Shown: positions 1-8,323, counted from the stretch's first letter. The stretch: 64,000 nucleotides of DNA from Anaerosacchariphilus polymeriproducens (GCF_003363435.1 NZ_QRCT01000012.1:186001-250000); one strand, 5' to 3'. Notes: a model not told the origin generated them from the sequence alone. Program-made: numbers and translations.

Positions 1-1
1 A

Positions 2-682
2 AAAAGTTTGTGTGAGATAGAAGGAATGACGAGTATATCATTGAATGTGAATCAAGAGAAGACGAATGTAATATTGGGTCAGGAACTGATTTACTTATGG
101 GGTGAAGATTATATCACCGACTTTATTGGTGACATTAAATATCAAATTTCTCCGCTTTCCTTTTATCAGGTAAACCCGGTTCAAACGGAAAAGTTATATA
201 AAAGCGCCTTGGAATATGCAGGTTTGACTGGAAAAGAGACGGTTTGGGATTTGTATTGCGGAATCGGAACGATATCCTTATTCCTTGCACAACGGGCAAA
301 GGAAGTCTATGGCGTTGAGCTGGTACCGCAAGCGATTGAGGACGCAAGGAAAAATGCAGCCTTAAATGGAATTGATAATGTGAAGTTTTTTGTTGGAAAG
401 GCAGAGGAAGTGCTCCCGGAACAATATGAGACTAATTATGTGTATGCGGATGTTATCGTTGTCGATCCACCGCGTAAGGGCTGCGACGAGACTTTGCTGA
501 ATACGATTGTACAAATGCAGCCGCTGCGTGTGGTTTATGTAAGTTGCGATAGCGCTACGTTAGCAAGAGATTTACGGTATTTGGTGGATCGAGGGTATGA
601 GTTAAAGAGGGTTCAGCCAGTGGATATGTTTCCGGCGACGGTGCACGTTGAAACGGTATGTTTGCTGTCAAAGGTGAAATAA
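2..682 (+). CDS. 23S rRNA (uracil-5-)-methyltransferase, RlmD/RumA family, 3' part
   Basis: This is the C-terminal catalytic part of a TrmA/RumA-type SAM-dependent methyltransferase that makes 5-methyluridine in 23S rRNA. The frame is open to the left edge, so the gene starts outside the window. Visible motifs are the SAM loop WDLYCGIGT, the DPPRKGCD active-site loop and the catalytic-Cys motif [13 protein letters not shown], followed by the usual C-terminal sequence through HVETVCLL. About 226 residues are present; full proteins of the family have roughly 450, with an N-terminal TRAM and Fe-S region that would lie upstream. A stem with a T tract (781-819) follows. The family is clear; the exact target uridine cannot be told from this part. 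Confidence 0.93.
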   Translation, partial: KSLCEIEGMTSISLNVNQEKTNVILGQELIYLWGEDYITDFIGDIKYQISPLSFYQVNPVQTEKLYKSALEYAGLTGKETVWDLYCGIGTISLFLAQRAKEVYGVELVPQAIEDARKNAALNGIDNVKFFVGKAEEVLPEQYETNYVYADVIVVDPPRKGCDETLLNTIVQMQPLRVVYVSCDSATLARDLRYLVDRGYELKRVQPVDMFPATVHVETVCLLSKVK

Positions 683-780
683 TAAAGGCTTTTCAGACTT
701 CGAGTGGGGTGTAGAAAGGTTGAGTTTAAGCGGAATAGCAGGGGGTAATGCGCAATGTCATTAAGTTAAGATGACTAATT

Positions 781-819
781 AAGATCTCTATATCAGAAAT
801 GGTATGGGGGTCTTTTTTT
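781..819 (+). terminator. Rho-independent terminator after the rRNA methyltransferase
   Basis: The arms 781-794 and 801-814 pair over 14 positions if G-U pairs are allowed, with a 6-nt loop, and the stem runs into eight T (812-819). It closes the methyltransferase transcript. Confidence 0.75.
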
Positions 820-852
820 GTAAAAATAGTTGACATTATGATTCAAATGTGC

Positions 853-897
853 GGCAGCTCTCGTTACTGATTAATTTAATAAGTTGCGAGAGCTGCC
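853..897. repeat. 11-bp perfect inverted repeat upstream of the IS4 remnant
   Basis: GGCAGCTCTCG (853-863) is repeated in inverted form at 887-897 with a 23-nt gap. No T tract follows, so it is not an ordinary terminator. It lies just before the ribosome site of the IS4-type transposase remnant and may be an end or leader structure of that element. The rest of 683-939 shows nothing else. Confidence 0.5.
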
Positions 898-939
898 CTT
901 GTAATTAAGAAACAGCTTAATTGCAAGGAGGAATACATT

Positions 940-1185
940 ATGTCAGACTTTATTGAAACTACTACAAAGTCACTTGAAACAGTGATATCAGAAATAGCAG
1001 ATAATCCGTCACTTTTTCTTAGAAATCCCAGTGCTGATTTTTCAAGAAAAAGAAAAATAGATTTTAAAACTTTGATTGGAATAACTATGAATTCTGGGGG
1101 CTACACAATGAGTAAAGAATTACTACTGATTGGGAGTTGTGAAGATTTCTGGTCGGCTTTTTTAGTGAAGTTGTTCAGATGGTAA
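940..1185 (+). pseudogene. IS4-family transposase, N-terminal remnant
   Basis: The first ~55 codons match the N-terminus of IS4-type (DDE_Tnp_1) transposases: a short helix, then F-S-R-K-R-K-I-D-F-K-T-L-I and a Gly-rich M-N-S-G-G segment before S-K-E-L-L. After that the reading departs from the family and stops at residue 81, where a functional transposase has about 400 residues and a DDE triad. None of the catalytic core is found downstream. A good ribosome site (AAGGAGG) precedes the start. I read it as a broken, inactive insertion sequence. Confidence 0.7.
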
Positions 1186-1194
1186 AATAGCAGT

Positions 1195-1979
1195 ATGGGA
1201 ACACTATGGACATATTTATATAATTCACAGCAAAAAGTAGAATTGTTACCTGATAAAGACGGATATTATCTAATCAATGGAAATAAAGTGAGAGCAGATG
1301 AATTGGTGGTAGCACCATTTAAGAATACAATTTTGAAGGAATCTACTCGATTCTACTTGGTTCCTCCAAATTTTCCAGAACCGCATACCTTAGAGATTTG
1401 TCAAAAAAAATTAAACAATTATGAGATTTCAAAGACAACCATCAAATATTATTAATATTCTAAAGTATATGTCTGTGGATATAGAAGCATTAAGAATAAG
1501 TTTTAATATTAATAATGTGACAGGCAAGGTTGATTTTACCATTAGCGTCAATGAAAATGAAGCTAAAAGCATTGAGGATATTGTGATAGCAAATAAAAAA
1601 TCAGATGAGGTTATTTCTTTTTGGGAAAAAGTGTTGGAATTAGAAAGATTTTTTGGAGTGAAATTTATTCCAGATAAAGAAGTAACAATCGAACTTCTAA
1701 ATTCAGTAGAGGGTAGGCCGTACAAAAAATACGAAACTTACGAGAATGTATCTTTATCAGGTTGTTGGAATTTTTAATGCAATAGTTGTTGAACAAACAT
1801 TAGCGGCAGATGAAGAATTAAGTGATTTTCATATAAAGTTAAAGGGAAAAGAAGGAGATAAAATGTATTCTGGTAATATGCTTTTTCAGAATGAAAAAGA
1901 TATGGAAAAATATAGAGCACGGGAAGGGCATATAGAAGAATTACAGAAAGCAGAAGAGATTGATTTTTATACAAAATAA
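1195..1979 (+). pseudogene. Unknown gene, apparently broken by frameshifts (three ORF pieces)
   Basis: Three overlapping open stretches follow one another in three different frames: 1195-1455, 1421-1777 and 1746-1979. Each ends where the next has already begun, and none of the later two has a convincing ribosome site at its start. This is the pattern expected of one ~260-codon gene hit by two frameshifts. The pieces are hydrophilic, rich in Lys, Glu and Asn, and have no membrane segment or motif I recognise. The first piece starts only 10 bp after the IS4 remnant, in line with a decayed region. Alternatively they could be three small real genes; I give that a lower chance. Confidence 0.4.
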
Positions 1980-1999
1980 AAAATGACATTACATTTGTA

Positions 2000-2028
2000 T
2001 TGACGTAGCAATGATTTTGCAGTAATAT
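2000..2028 (+). promoter_or_regulatory. Promoter of the toxin-antitoxin pair
   Basis: TTGACG (2000-2005) and TAATAT (2023-2028) are 17 bp apart, about 35 bp upstream of the antitoxin start. RelB-type antitoxins usually bind and repress their own promoter. Confidence 0.55.
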
Positions 2029-2061
2029 TGGATATAATAAAACAAAGATGGAGGTGGAATT

Positions 2062-2361
2062 ATGGCAAGTACCATACAGGTTCGAGTAGACGATGATTTG
2101 AAAACAAAATCAGATGCCCTGTTCAAAGAGTTGGGAACAGACACTACATCAGCAATCAGGATGTTTTTAACGCAGGCAGTTGCAAATAACGGATTTCCAT
2201 TTGAGATAAAAAGGACTGTGGCAGAGTACAATCCTTATGCACCATTGACAGAGGAAGAACTTTTTGCAAAGTTGGAAGTATCAAGACAACATGCAAGTCA
2301 GGGAAAATACAGAGGTGCAGATGAAGTTGCTTCTGATATGAGGGCAAAATATGGATTATAA
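2062..2361 (+). CDS. RelB/DinJ family antitoxin
   Basis: This 99-residue protein has the RelB/DinJ signature. An N-terminal ribbon-helix-helix segment opens with T-I-Q-V-R-V-D-D and continues through T-S-A-I-R-M-F-L; it would bind operator DNA as a dimer. An acidic C-terminal half would wrap and neutralise the toxin. A GGAGG site lies 8 bp before the ATG. The gene overlaps the following toxin gene by 11 bp, the normal translational coupling in such operons. Confidence 0.9.
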   Translation: MASTIQVRVDDDLKTKSDALFKELGTDTTSAIRMFLTQAVANNGFPFEIKRTVAEYNPYAPLTEEELFAKLEVSRQHASQGKYRGADEVASDMRAKYGL

Positions 2362-2665
2362 AGTTGTATTGACAGAAGATGCAGAAGCTGATCTTGACCA
2401 ATTTGTAAGATACCTGTTGTTTGTAAAGAAAAGTGAGCAGGCAGCAGGTAATCTGCTGGATGATTTCGTAGCAACAAAAAGAAGTCTTGCACAGGTAGCA
2501 GGAAGCCTGCGTGATTGTGCCAATCCAAGATTAAAGGAACTTGGATATAAGCGGATTAATTTTTTGAGTCATAGATACTTCATGCTATATCGAATTGAGG
2601 GATATAAAGCTGTGGTAGATAGTATTTTCCATGAATTACAGGATTATGAAAACCACATGGGCTGA
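2351..2665 (+). CDS. RelE/ParE superfamily toxin
   Basis: This 104-residue basic protein begins M-D-Y-K-V-V-L-T-E-D-A-E-A-D-L, the typical RelE/ParE beta-alpha start. The C-terminal part contains R-Y-F-M-L-Y-R-I, the core strand of the fold. RelE toxins cut mRNA in the ribosome and ParE toxins poison gyrase. The sequence is closer to the ParE/YoeB-like branch, but the target cannot be assigned by eye. It is coupled to the antitoxin by an 11-bp overlap. Confidence 0.85.
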   Translation: MDYKVVLTEDAEADLDQFVRYLLFVKKSEQAAGNLLDDFVATKRSLAQVAGSLRDCANPRLKELGYKRINFLSHRYFMLYRIEGYKAVVDSIFHELQDYENHMG

Positions 2666-2889
2666 TCATATTTTAACATTGCAACATCCGAATTAACTTG
2701 ACTCTTTTGAATTTGTGAATGATTATAATAAGAAAAAAGGAGTAATCGTTTTTTAATAATGAAAAACTTGATGATACCTATACTGAGTTGTAAAATAAAG
2801 TTATCTCTGCTTTAGTTTCTCAATTTTACATGTTATACTTGATCAAATAGACAGGAATCCAAATTCAATGCGATTTGAAGGAGGAAAGT

Positions 2890-3363
2890 ATGACTAAAGA
2901 TGAGGTGGTAGTATTGTTAAAAGAATATTTATATTATTTTGTCATTACTCTAAAAGTTGGGCTGTCATCTATCAAGGAATATAATAGTTGGTTGGATAAT
3001 ATTTTTCTTAACGAAGTGGATAATGACTTCCTGATTGAGTTAGAATTTTCATCAAACGATATAAATTCCACTATTCATATCATTGATAGTTTTATAGATC
3101 CTAATATATCAAGGCTGGACTTTGATTTTATTGGAAAGCTATTGTTTAAAGCATTTGAAGCAAAATATCATCAAGATACTTGTACGCTGGAAGATTTAGC
3201 TCATCAGGCATATAACATATGGAATATTTTACCCGATAATATTGCGAATAAGGAGCCATTTTTTACTTTATGTTATATTGATGACCCTCTTAGCTATGGA
3301 GATGAAAAACAAACAAGAGAACTATTTCATAAGCTATTTAATTATTATAGGGTTAATCATTGA
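2890..3363 (+). CDS. Hypothetical protein (157 aa)
   Basis: The start chosen is the ATG at 2890, placed after GAAGGAGG; an in-frame TTG at 2875 is less likely. The product is acidic and mostly helical in character, with no signal peptide, membrane segment or known catalytic motif. Its stop overlaps the region just upstream of the DUF3795 gene. It resembles small cytosolic proteins of unknown function, or immunity-like proteins, common in Clostridia. I do not recognise the family. Confidence 0.6.
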   Translation: MTKDEVVVLLKEYLYYFVITLKVGLSSIKEYNSWLDNIFLNEVDNDFLIELEFSSNDINSTIHIIDSFIDPNISRLDFDFIGKLLFKAFEAKYHQDTCTLEDLAHQAYNIWNILPDNIANKEPFFTLCYIDDPLSYGDEKQTRELFHKLFNYYRVNH

Positions 3364-3413
3364 CAAATAGCAATCAGAACCCTAAACAAAAATTTGAAAG
3401 GGAGGCGTGCAGT

Positions 3414-3824
3414 ATGAAAATGCCCGATATAATTGAAACTACTATGTTTGCACCCTGTGGAATGAACTGCTTGGTATGTTATAAACATTGTTATCATAAG
3501 AAACCTTGTGCTGGTTGTTTGAATGGAGATAATGGAAAGCCAGAGCATTGCCGGAAATGTAAAATAAAAGTTTGTGCTGAAGAAAAGGGATTTTCTTATT
3601 GCTTCGAATGTACAGAACACCCATGTAAGCAAATCAAATCACTTGAAAAAAGTTATAACTCCCGTTACAATGCAAGTCTTGTGAAAAACAGCAGTACAGC
3701 AAAAGTAATAGGACTTGTGGATTTTATGAAGTTACAGCAGAAAGAGTATACCTGTTCTGCTTGTGGCGGTATAATCTCGATTCATGACGCTGAATGTAGC
3801 GAGTGCCAGATAAAAAGCAAATGA
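3414..3824 (+). CDS. DUF3795 cysteine-rich protein
   Basis: This 136-residue protein has the DUF3795 arrangement: A-P-C-G-M-N-C-x-x-C near the start, then C-x-x-C and C-x-x-C-K-I-K-x-C pairs, and C-F-E-C...H-P-C. A second zinc-ribbon-like C-S-A-C-G-G...C-S-E-C module sits at the C-terminus. The Cys pattern suggests metal (Zn or Fe-S) binding; the biochemical role of the family is unknown. The ATG at 3414 follows GGGAGG and is preferred to an in-frame TTG at 3360 that overlaps the previous gene. Confidence 0.8.
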   Translation: MKMPDIIETTMFAPCGMNCLVCYKHCYHKKPCAGCLNGDNGKPEHCRKCKIKVCAEEKGFSYCFECTEHPCKQIKSLEKSYNSRYNASLVKNSSTAKVIGLVDFMKLQQKEYTCSACGGIISIHDAECSECQIKSK

Positions 3825-3901
3825 ATTAATTTGGATGGAAAAACATCGGATTACGTTAATCGTATTTTTGAACAGTTGAGCAAAGCGAGGAGTGTTTGCA
3901 G

Positions 3902-4429
3902 ATGATTATTGAGACAGAACGGCTGCTAATTCGCCCATTTATAATGGACGATGTATTTGATATGCATGATTTGTTTATTCTTTCTGATGTGATGCAACCA
4001 GTGGGAATGGCTCCTGCTTTTAAAAAGATTGAAGAAAGTAGGGAGAGGATATCTAGATGGATCAAAAAAGGCATACATCATGCGATTGTTTTGAAAGGAA
4101 CAGACAAAGTAATTGGTTATATCGTAATCAAACCGGATTCGGAAGACGATTGTAAAGACACAAGAGAATTAGGTTTTGCAATAAACCCCAAATATCAGCA
4201 TCATGCATATATGACTGAAACAGTAAAAGCAGTGACTGAATATCTGAGAGTTGAGGGTATTCGCTTTGTTTGGGCTTGTTGTTTTAAAGATAATCTATCG
4301 TCAAAGAACTTAATTGAGCGATGCGGGTTTGAATTTCAAAATAGTGGAGAATATTTTGTTGAAACCGAGCAGCACACCTATCAATCCTTAGAATTTAGAA
4401 TGGATCTTCAAATAAATGGAAATATTTAA
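3902..4429 (+). CDS. GNAT family N-acetyltransferase (RimJ/RimL type)
   Basis: The protein starts I-I-E-T-E-R-L-L-I-R-P-F, typical of the RimJ/RimL branch of GNAT acetyltransferases that modify N-termini or small amines with acetyl-CoA. The core strand E-L-G-F-A-I-N-P-K-Y-Q and the following helix (H-A-Y-M-T-E) sit where the acetyl-CoA loop is expected. The usual Q/R-x-x-G-x-G/A loop is degenerate (Y-Q-H-H-A-Y). The conserved N-x-x-S-x-x-L-I-E-R-C-G-F tail is present. Start ATG 3902 follows GCGAGGAG. The substrate is not predictable. Confidence 0.8.
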   Translation: MIIETERLLIRPFIMDDVFDMHDLFILSDVMQPVGMAPAFKKIEESRERISRWIKKGIHHAIVLKGTDKVIGYIVIKPDSEDDCKDTRELGFAINPKYQHHAYMTETVKAVTEYLRVEGIRFVWACCFKDNLSSKNLIERCGFEFQNSGEYFVETEQHTYQSLEFRMDLQINGNI

Positions 4430-4595
4430 CGTCAAAAGAGACTAGGGCTTGTTTCGAAAAAATGCTAGTTCTTTAATTTTAAAAGTGTCTGTGGTACAAT
4501 GTCTCATAAAGAATTAACTTTAATATTGTTATAGGTAAAATATTAAAGAAGAGAGCATTAAATTTTCAAATATTTTTATAGGAGGGTTTTATTAT

Positions 4596-4622
4596 ATGAG
4601 AAAATTAATTATTTTTGCATAG
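4596..4622 (+). CDS. Leader peptide 1 (8 codons)
   Basis: An 8-codon ORF reading MRKLIIFA follows a strong GGAGGG site with normal spacing. Its UAG stop lies inside the first arm of a stem (TTGCATAGC 4615-4623 with GCTATTGCAA 4628-4637). A third element, TTGTTATAGC (4653-4662), can pair with the second arm instead. The same design is repeated at 5102. A short translated ORF overlapping mutually exclusive stems is the layout of ribosome-stalling attenuators; this is inference from sequence only. Confidence 0.6.
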   Translation: MRKLIIFA

Positions 4623-4694
4623 CACTAGCTATTGCAATTCATAATATTAGATTTGTTATAGCTATTGCGAACCTAAAAGATGAATCATTTAGGA
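4613..4694 (+). promoter_or_regulatory. Candidate translation-sensing attenuator before the CD3324-family gene
   Basis: Three arms can form two exclusive stems (4615-4623:4628-4637, or 4628-4637:4653-4662). In addition CCTAAA (4672-4677) is complementary to TTTAGG (4688-4693), which covers part of the ribosome site of the gene at 4702. A ribosome paused on the leader ORF would block the first stem and change access to the downstream gene. A possible -10 (TACAAT, 4494-4499) lies about 100 bp before the leader. Confidence 0.5.
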
Positions 4695-4701
4695 GGCAAA
4701 T

Positions 4702-4968
4702 ATGAGCTATAGAAAAGCAGAAGATATTCTGCCATTGGAAATAATAGAGTTAATACAAAAATACGTGGATGGGGAAAATATTTATATTCCAAGAAAAGAA
4801 AATCAGAGAAAAAAATGGGGCAATAATACTTTAATACGTCAAGAATTGGAAAAGAGAAATGTTCAGATTTTTACTGATTTTCAAAAAGGTTATAAAGTTC
4901 AGGATCTATCAATTAAGTATTTTTTATCAGAGAAAAGTATTCAACGTATTTTACGAAAAATGAAATGA
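4702..4968 (+). CDS. CD3324 family protein (small HTH protein)
   Basis: This 88-residue protein matches the CD3324 family of Clostridia: M-S-Y-x-K-A-E-D-I-L-P at the start, Y-V-D-G-E-N-I-Y-I-P-R, and a C-terminal helix-turn-helix-like part with Y-F-L-S-E-K-S-I-Q-R-I-L. Family members are thought to be DNA-binding, but no function is established. It has a strong AGGAGG site and is followed by a terminator at 4979-5022, so it forms its own transcription unit behind leader 1. Confidence 0.8.
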   Translation: MSYRKAEDILPLEIIELIQKYVDGENIYIPRKENQRKKWGNNTLIRQELEKRNVQIFTDFQKGYKVQDLSIKYFLSEKSIQRILRKMK

Positions 4969-4978
4969 TTTTTATTAT

Positions 4979-5022
4979 GATGAACCAATTACAAATATAC
5001 CGTGATTGGCTCATCTTTTTTT
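4979..5022 (+). terminator. Rho-independent terminator after the CD3324 gene
   Basis: GATGAACCAAT (4979-4989) pairs with ATTGGCTCATC (5005-5015) with one mismatch, followed by eight T. Confidence 0.8.
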
Positions 5023-5101
5023 ATAAAAATTTTCAAGGTAGAAATTATTTAGTATTTTATTTAATATTAGATAAGATTAATATTTAGGAGGAATAGTATA
5101 T

Positions 5102-5128
5102 ATGACTACACCAGTTTATTTTGCATAG
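5102..5128 (+). CDS. Leader peptide 2 (8 codons)
   Basis: An 8-codon ORF reading MTTPVYFA follows TTTAGGAGG. Like leader 1 it ends in Phe-Ala-UAG, and the stop is embedded in TTTGCATAGC (5120-5129), which pairs with GCTATTGCAA (5134-5143). TGTAATAGC (5163-5171) can pair alternatively with the second arm. The first five residues differ from leader 1, while the Phe-Ala-stop and the stem arms are kept. Confidence 0.6.
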   Translation: MTTPVYFA

Positions 5129-5205
5129 CAAAGGCTATTGCAAATAAAAAATCAGAAGTTTATGTAATAGCACTTTGCAAATCCATTCATAAATAATTTA
5201 GGAGA
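5120..5205 (+). promoter_or_regulatory. Candidate translation-sensing attenuator before the DUF1062 operon
   Basis: The same three-arm layout as at 4613-4694 occurs with nearly the same spacing (first to third arm 42 bp here, 38 bp there). A TTTGCAAA palindrome (5174-5181) follows, and the ribosome site TTTAGGAG of the next gene is at 5198-5205. No T tract follows the alternative stem, so control of translation or of RNA stability is more likely than early termination. Confidence 0.45.
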
Positions 5206-5211
5206 TGCAGA

Positions 5212-5802
5212 ATGAGCTATTTAAGAAAAATAGAATATACGATAATACCAGAGGAATCTTTTAAAATTTTAAGAAACTGTTCGAGTTGTGGATGTAAAAC
5301 ATTATTTGAAAATACAAACAGTTTTCGCGTAAATGCAAATGGAAATAAGATAGATGTGTGGTTGATTTATCAATGTATAAAATGTAAACATACTAATAAT
5401 TTGACAATTTATAAAAGGTGTAGACCAGATACTCTTATAAAAGAGGATTATGAGGGATATTTAAATAATTCAAGCAAATTAGCATTTGAATACGGAACTA
5501 ATAATCGATTTTTTGCCAGAAATAGAGTTGAAATTGATTGGTCAAAAGTTAAGTATATTGTTAGATGCAACAATGATATGCAGGTTGGAACAGAAAATTG
5601 CTTTTATAAAGGTGACATATTAGTGGTTAACAACAGTTATGCATTGAAAATAAGAAGAGATAAAGTAATATCGGAAATATTAAATATTACCAGATCCAGA
5701 CTTAAAGAATTGGAAAAAGCAGGTATTATTATCGTGACCGAAGAAAAACTAGAACATAAAATGATTATTGAAATTATGGGAGAGTTATGTAATGATAGAT
5801 AA
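5212..5802 (+). CDS. DUF1062 family protein
   Basis: This 196-residue protein has an N-terminal zinc-ribbon-like part (N-C-S-S-C-G-C and Q-C-I-K-C-K-H, roughly residues 22-65) and a C-terminal stretch resembling an RNA-binding S4-type helix pair (L-N-I-T-R-S-R-L-K-E-L-E-K-A-G-I). This matches the DUF1062 family, whose function is unknown. It follows the second leader ORF and overlaps the next gene by 11 bp, so the two are co-translated. Confidence 0.7.
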   Translation: MSYLRKIEYTIIPEESFKILRNCSSCGCKTLFENTNSFRVNANGNKIDVWLIYQCIKCKHTNNLTIYKRCRPDTLIKEDYEGYLNNSSKLAFEYGTNNRFFARNRVEIDWSKVKYIVRCNNDMQVGTENCFYKGDILVVNNSYALKIRRDKVISEILNITRSRLKELEKAGIIIVTEEKLEHKMIIEIMGELCNDR

Positions 5803-6688
5803 ATTTGAAGTAGTAAAAGGTTATCGACATAATGGGACTTTAAGGAAAAGCTTTAATGAGTTGGCAAAAAAGATCTTTGGAATTAATTTTGAAGATTGGT
5901 ATAAAAATGGATACTGGACGGATAAATACAATCCATATTCAATTATTGTTGAGAATAAAGTTGTATCAAATGTTTCAGTTAATATTATGGAATTTGTGGC
6001 TAATGAAAAAAGTACAAAATATTTGCAGCTTGGAACTGTTATGACAGCGGAAAAATATCGCAATAATGGATTTATAAGTAGAATTATGGAGGAGATTGAA
6101 AAAGATTACAATAATATTGTTGAGGGTATGTATCTTTTTGCTAACGACAGCGTATTGGAGTTTTATCCTAAATTTGGATACAGAAAAACTACAGAATATC
6201 AGTACTCAAAAGTAATTTGTAGTAAATGCAATGAAGTTAAATTGAAGAAGGACAATCAGGCTCAAAATATTCAAATGAATAATATGAAAGATTGGTTATT
6301 ATTGGAGAAAGCAATTGAAGACTCTGTAAAAAACTGTGGGTTTGAAATGAAAAATAACAAAGAACTAATTATGTTTTATATTACCCAATTTATGCAAAAC
6401 AATGTTTACTATATTGAAAGTGAAGGGGCGTATGTAATTGCAGAAATTAACGGAGATGAGTTGTTTTTACATAATATCTTTTCTGAAAAAGTTGTAAACA
6501 TAGATACAATTGCCAACTCATTCAGTGAATATATTAAAAAGGTAGTATTTGGTTTTGTGCCATTAAACAATCAAGGGTATAAAGTTGAGAAGTTATGTAA
6601 AGAAAATACAACACTATTATTGAAAGGCAAGGGCTTTGATTTGTTTGAACAAGATAAATGTATATTTCCAACTTTATCTCATGCGTAG
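5792..6688 (+). CDS. GNAT N-acetyltransferase (Eis/YitI-like, 298 aa)
   Basis: The N-terminal half is a GNAT domain: N-V-S-V-N-I-M-E-F strand, then L-G-T-V-M-T-A-E-K-Y-R-N-N-G-F-I, which contains the acetyl-CoA-binding R-x-x-G-F/L loop, and Y-P-K-F-G-Y-R near its end. The C-terminal ~150 residues hold a second degenerate domain, as in two-domain acetyltransferases. Start ATG 5792 overlaps the DUF1062 stop and follows GGGAGAG. Its place in an operon behind a stalling-type leader fits a drug- or stress-modifying enzyme, but that is inference. Confidence 0.75.
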   Translation: MIDKFEVVKGYRHNGTLRKSFNELAKKIFGINFEDWYKNGYWTDKYNPYSIIVENKVVSNVSVNIMEFVANEKSTKYLQLGTVMTAEKYRNNGFISRIMEEIEKDYNNIVEGMYLFANDSVLEFYPKFGYRKTTEYQYSKVICSKCNEVKLKKDNQAQNIQMNNMKDWLLLEKAIEDSVKNCGFEMKNNKELIMFYITQFMQNNVYYIESEGAYVIAEINGDELFLHNIFSEKVVNIDTIANSFSEYIKKVVFGFVPLNNQGYKVEKLCKENTTLLLKGKGFDLFEQDKCIFPTLSHA

Positions 6689-6803
6689 AATAGAAAATTA
6701 GTCAGATATTGCTATATATCTATATTTCAAACAGCTAAATTTATTTGACATATAAAATTATAATTGCTAATATTTAAGAGATATGAGACAAATGTCTGAT
6801 CCA

Positions 6804-6843
6804 CGCTTGTTAGGGGAAATTATTTTCCTAGCAGGCGTTTTTT
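6804..6843 (+). terminator. Rho-independent terminator after the acetyltransferase
   Basis: A long imperfect stem (CGCTTGTTAGG at 6804-6814 with CCTAGCAGGCG at 6827-6837) is followed by six T. It ends the DUF1062-GNAT operon. Confidence 0.75.
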
Positions 6844-6887
6844 ACACCAATTGATTTTAGAAAAAATATAGATTGTGAGGGAAGTAT

Positions 6888-6983
6888 ATGCTAAAAGTAT
6901 TTTTTGTCCGCCACGCCCAGCCAGAACATGATTGGGAAGATGATAGAACAAGACCGCCTGGTGTATGGATTTTTTTAAAGTAG
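6888..6983 (+). pseudogene. Histidine phosphatase family, N-terminal fragment
   Basis: After GTGAGGGAAG an ORF of 31 codons begins M-L-K-V-F-F-V-R-H-A-Q-P-E-H-D-W, the catalytic R-H start of the phosphoglycerate-mutase-like histidine phosphatases, then ends at a stop. The remaining ~170 residues, including the second catalytic His, are missing. It lies just before guanine deaminase. The rest of 6689-7018 contains only the terminator. Confidence 0.65.
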
Positions 6984-7018
6984 CTTTATCATCTGTTTTT
7001 TAGGAAAAGAGGTCAATT

Positions 7019-8323
7019 ATGAAAAAAGAAACATCATTTATTTTGAGGGGAGACATTGTATATAGTAAAGCCCCATTGGAAATTGTCGTGAATGAAGACT
7101 CTTATCTGGTATGTATGAACGGAGAAGTGGAAGGGGTATATACTTCAATTCCGAAGGAATTTTATAAATTAAGACTGTATAATTATGAAGGCTGTCTGAT
7201 TATTCCGGGAATGGCAGACCTGCATTTACATGCTCCTCAATATTCATTTCGTGGATTAAATATGGATTTGGAATTAATTCAGTGGTTAGAGCAGGTTGCA
7301 TTTCCAGAAGAGTCAAAGTATTCTGAATTGATTTACGCTAATGAGGCATATGATTATTTTGTTGAAGATTTAAAGAAAAGTGCAACGACACGTGCGTGCG
7401 TTTTTGCGACACTTCATCCACAATCTACTATTTTACTAATGGAAAAACTGGAAAAAACGGGACTTCATTGTATGGTGGGAAAGGTCAATATGGATCGAAA
7501 TAGCCCTGACTATCTGGTTGAAGGTACAAAAGATTCTATTACCAGAACAAAAAAGTGGATAACTAGTGTAAAAGACAAGTACCAGAATGTTATTCCTATT
7601 ATTACACCACGGTTTTTACCTTCTTGTACGGACGAATTAATGATAGAACTAGGAAATATATGTCGAGAATATCAATTGCCTTTGCAGTCTCATCTATCAG
7701 AGAATAAAGGAGAGATTAAGTGGGTCAAGGAACTATTTCCTTCTGCAGATAGTTATTCTGCTGCATACGAACAGCTAGGAACATTTGGCGGAGACATACA
7801 TACGGTTATGGCTCATTGTTTATATATAGATAAATATGAAATGGATTTAATGAAAAAAAATGGAGTTTATATGGCGCATTGTCCATCCTCTAACACTAAT
7901 ATTTTATCTGGAATTGCACCTTTGAGAACCTATCTGGATTACAAAATTCAGATAGGTCTTGGTTCTGATATTGGAGCAGGAGATAATTTATCCTTATTCA
8001 ATGTTATGGCCGAGGCAATTAAGGTCTCTAAATTATATACATGTTTAGTAAAGGCAGAACTCAAACCGATTACAAGCAGGGAAGCGTTTTATCTTGCTAC
8101 GAAAGGAGGCGGAAGTTTTTTTGGCAAGGTAGGTAGTTTTGAAGTGGGCTATGAATTAGATGCCATTATCATTAAAGATTATAGTCAAGGACAACCTCGA
8201 GATTTTCAGGTGGAAGAACGATTGGAACGATTAATCTATTCAGCAAAAGAAAATGATATCGTTGCCAAGTATTGTAAAGGAACACAAATTTTCGATTGTT
8301 ATAAATCTAATTCATTATTATAG
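7019..8323 (+). CDS. guaD: Guanine deaminase
   Basis: This 434-residue amidohydrolase hydrolyses guanine to xanthine and ammonia in purine salvage and catabolism. The metal motif H-L-H-A-P-Q follows P-G-M-A-D, and F-R-G-L-N comes next, as in guanine deaminases. Other family marks are F-A-T-L-H, Q-S-H-L-S-E-N, M-A-H-C...M-A-H-C-P-S-S-N and the metal-binding Asp in G-L-G-S-D-I-G-A-G. Length is normal for the family. An AAGAGG site lies before the ATG. It stands alone, with no xanthine permease or dehydrogenase nearby. Family confidence is high. Confidence 0.92.
   Translation: MKKETSFILRGDIVYSKAPLEIVVNEDSYLVCMNGEVEGVYTSIPKEFYKLRLYNYEGCLIIPGMADLHLHAPQYSFRGLNMDLELIQWLEQVAFPEESKYSELIYANEAYDYFVEDLKKSATTRACVFATLHPQSTILLMEKLEKTGLHCMVGKVNMDRNSPDYLVEGTKDSITRTKKWITSVKDKYQNVIPIITPRFLPSCTDELMIELGNICREYQLPLQSHLSENKGEIKWVKELFPSADSYSAAYEQLGTFGGDIHTVMAHCLYIDKYEMDLMKKNGVYMAHCPSSNTNILSGIAPLRTYLDYKIQIGLGSDIGAGDNLSLFNVMAEAIKVSKLYTCLVKAELKPITSREAFYLATKGGGSFFGKVGSFEVGYELDAIIIKDYSQGQPRDFQVEERLERLIYSAKENDIVAKYCKGTQIFDCYKSNSLL

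Noticed and set aside
853-897. Inverted repeat as terminator of the rRNA methyltransferase
   Set aside because: A better terminator with a T tract lies at 781-819, and this repeat has a 23-nt loop and no T tract.
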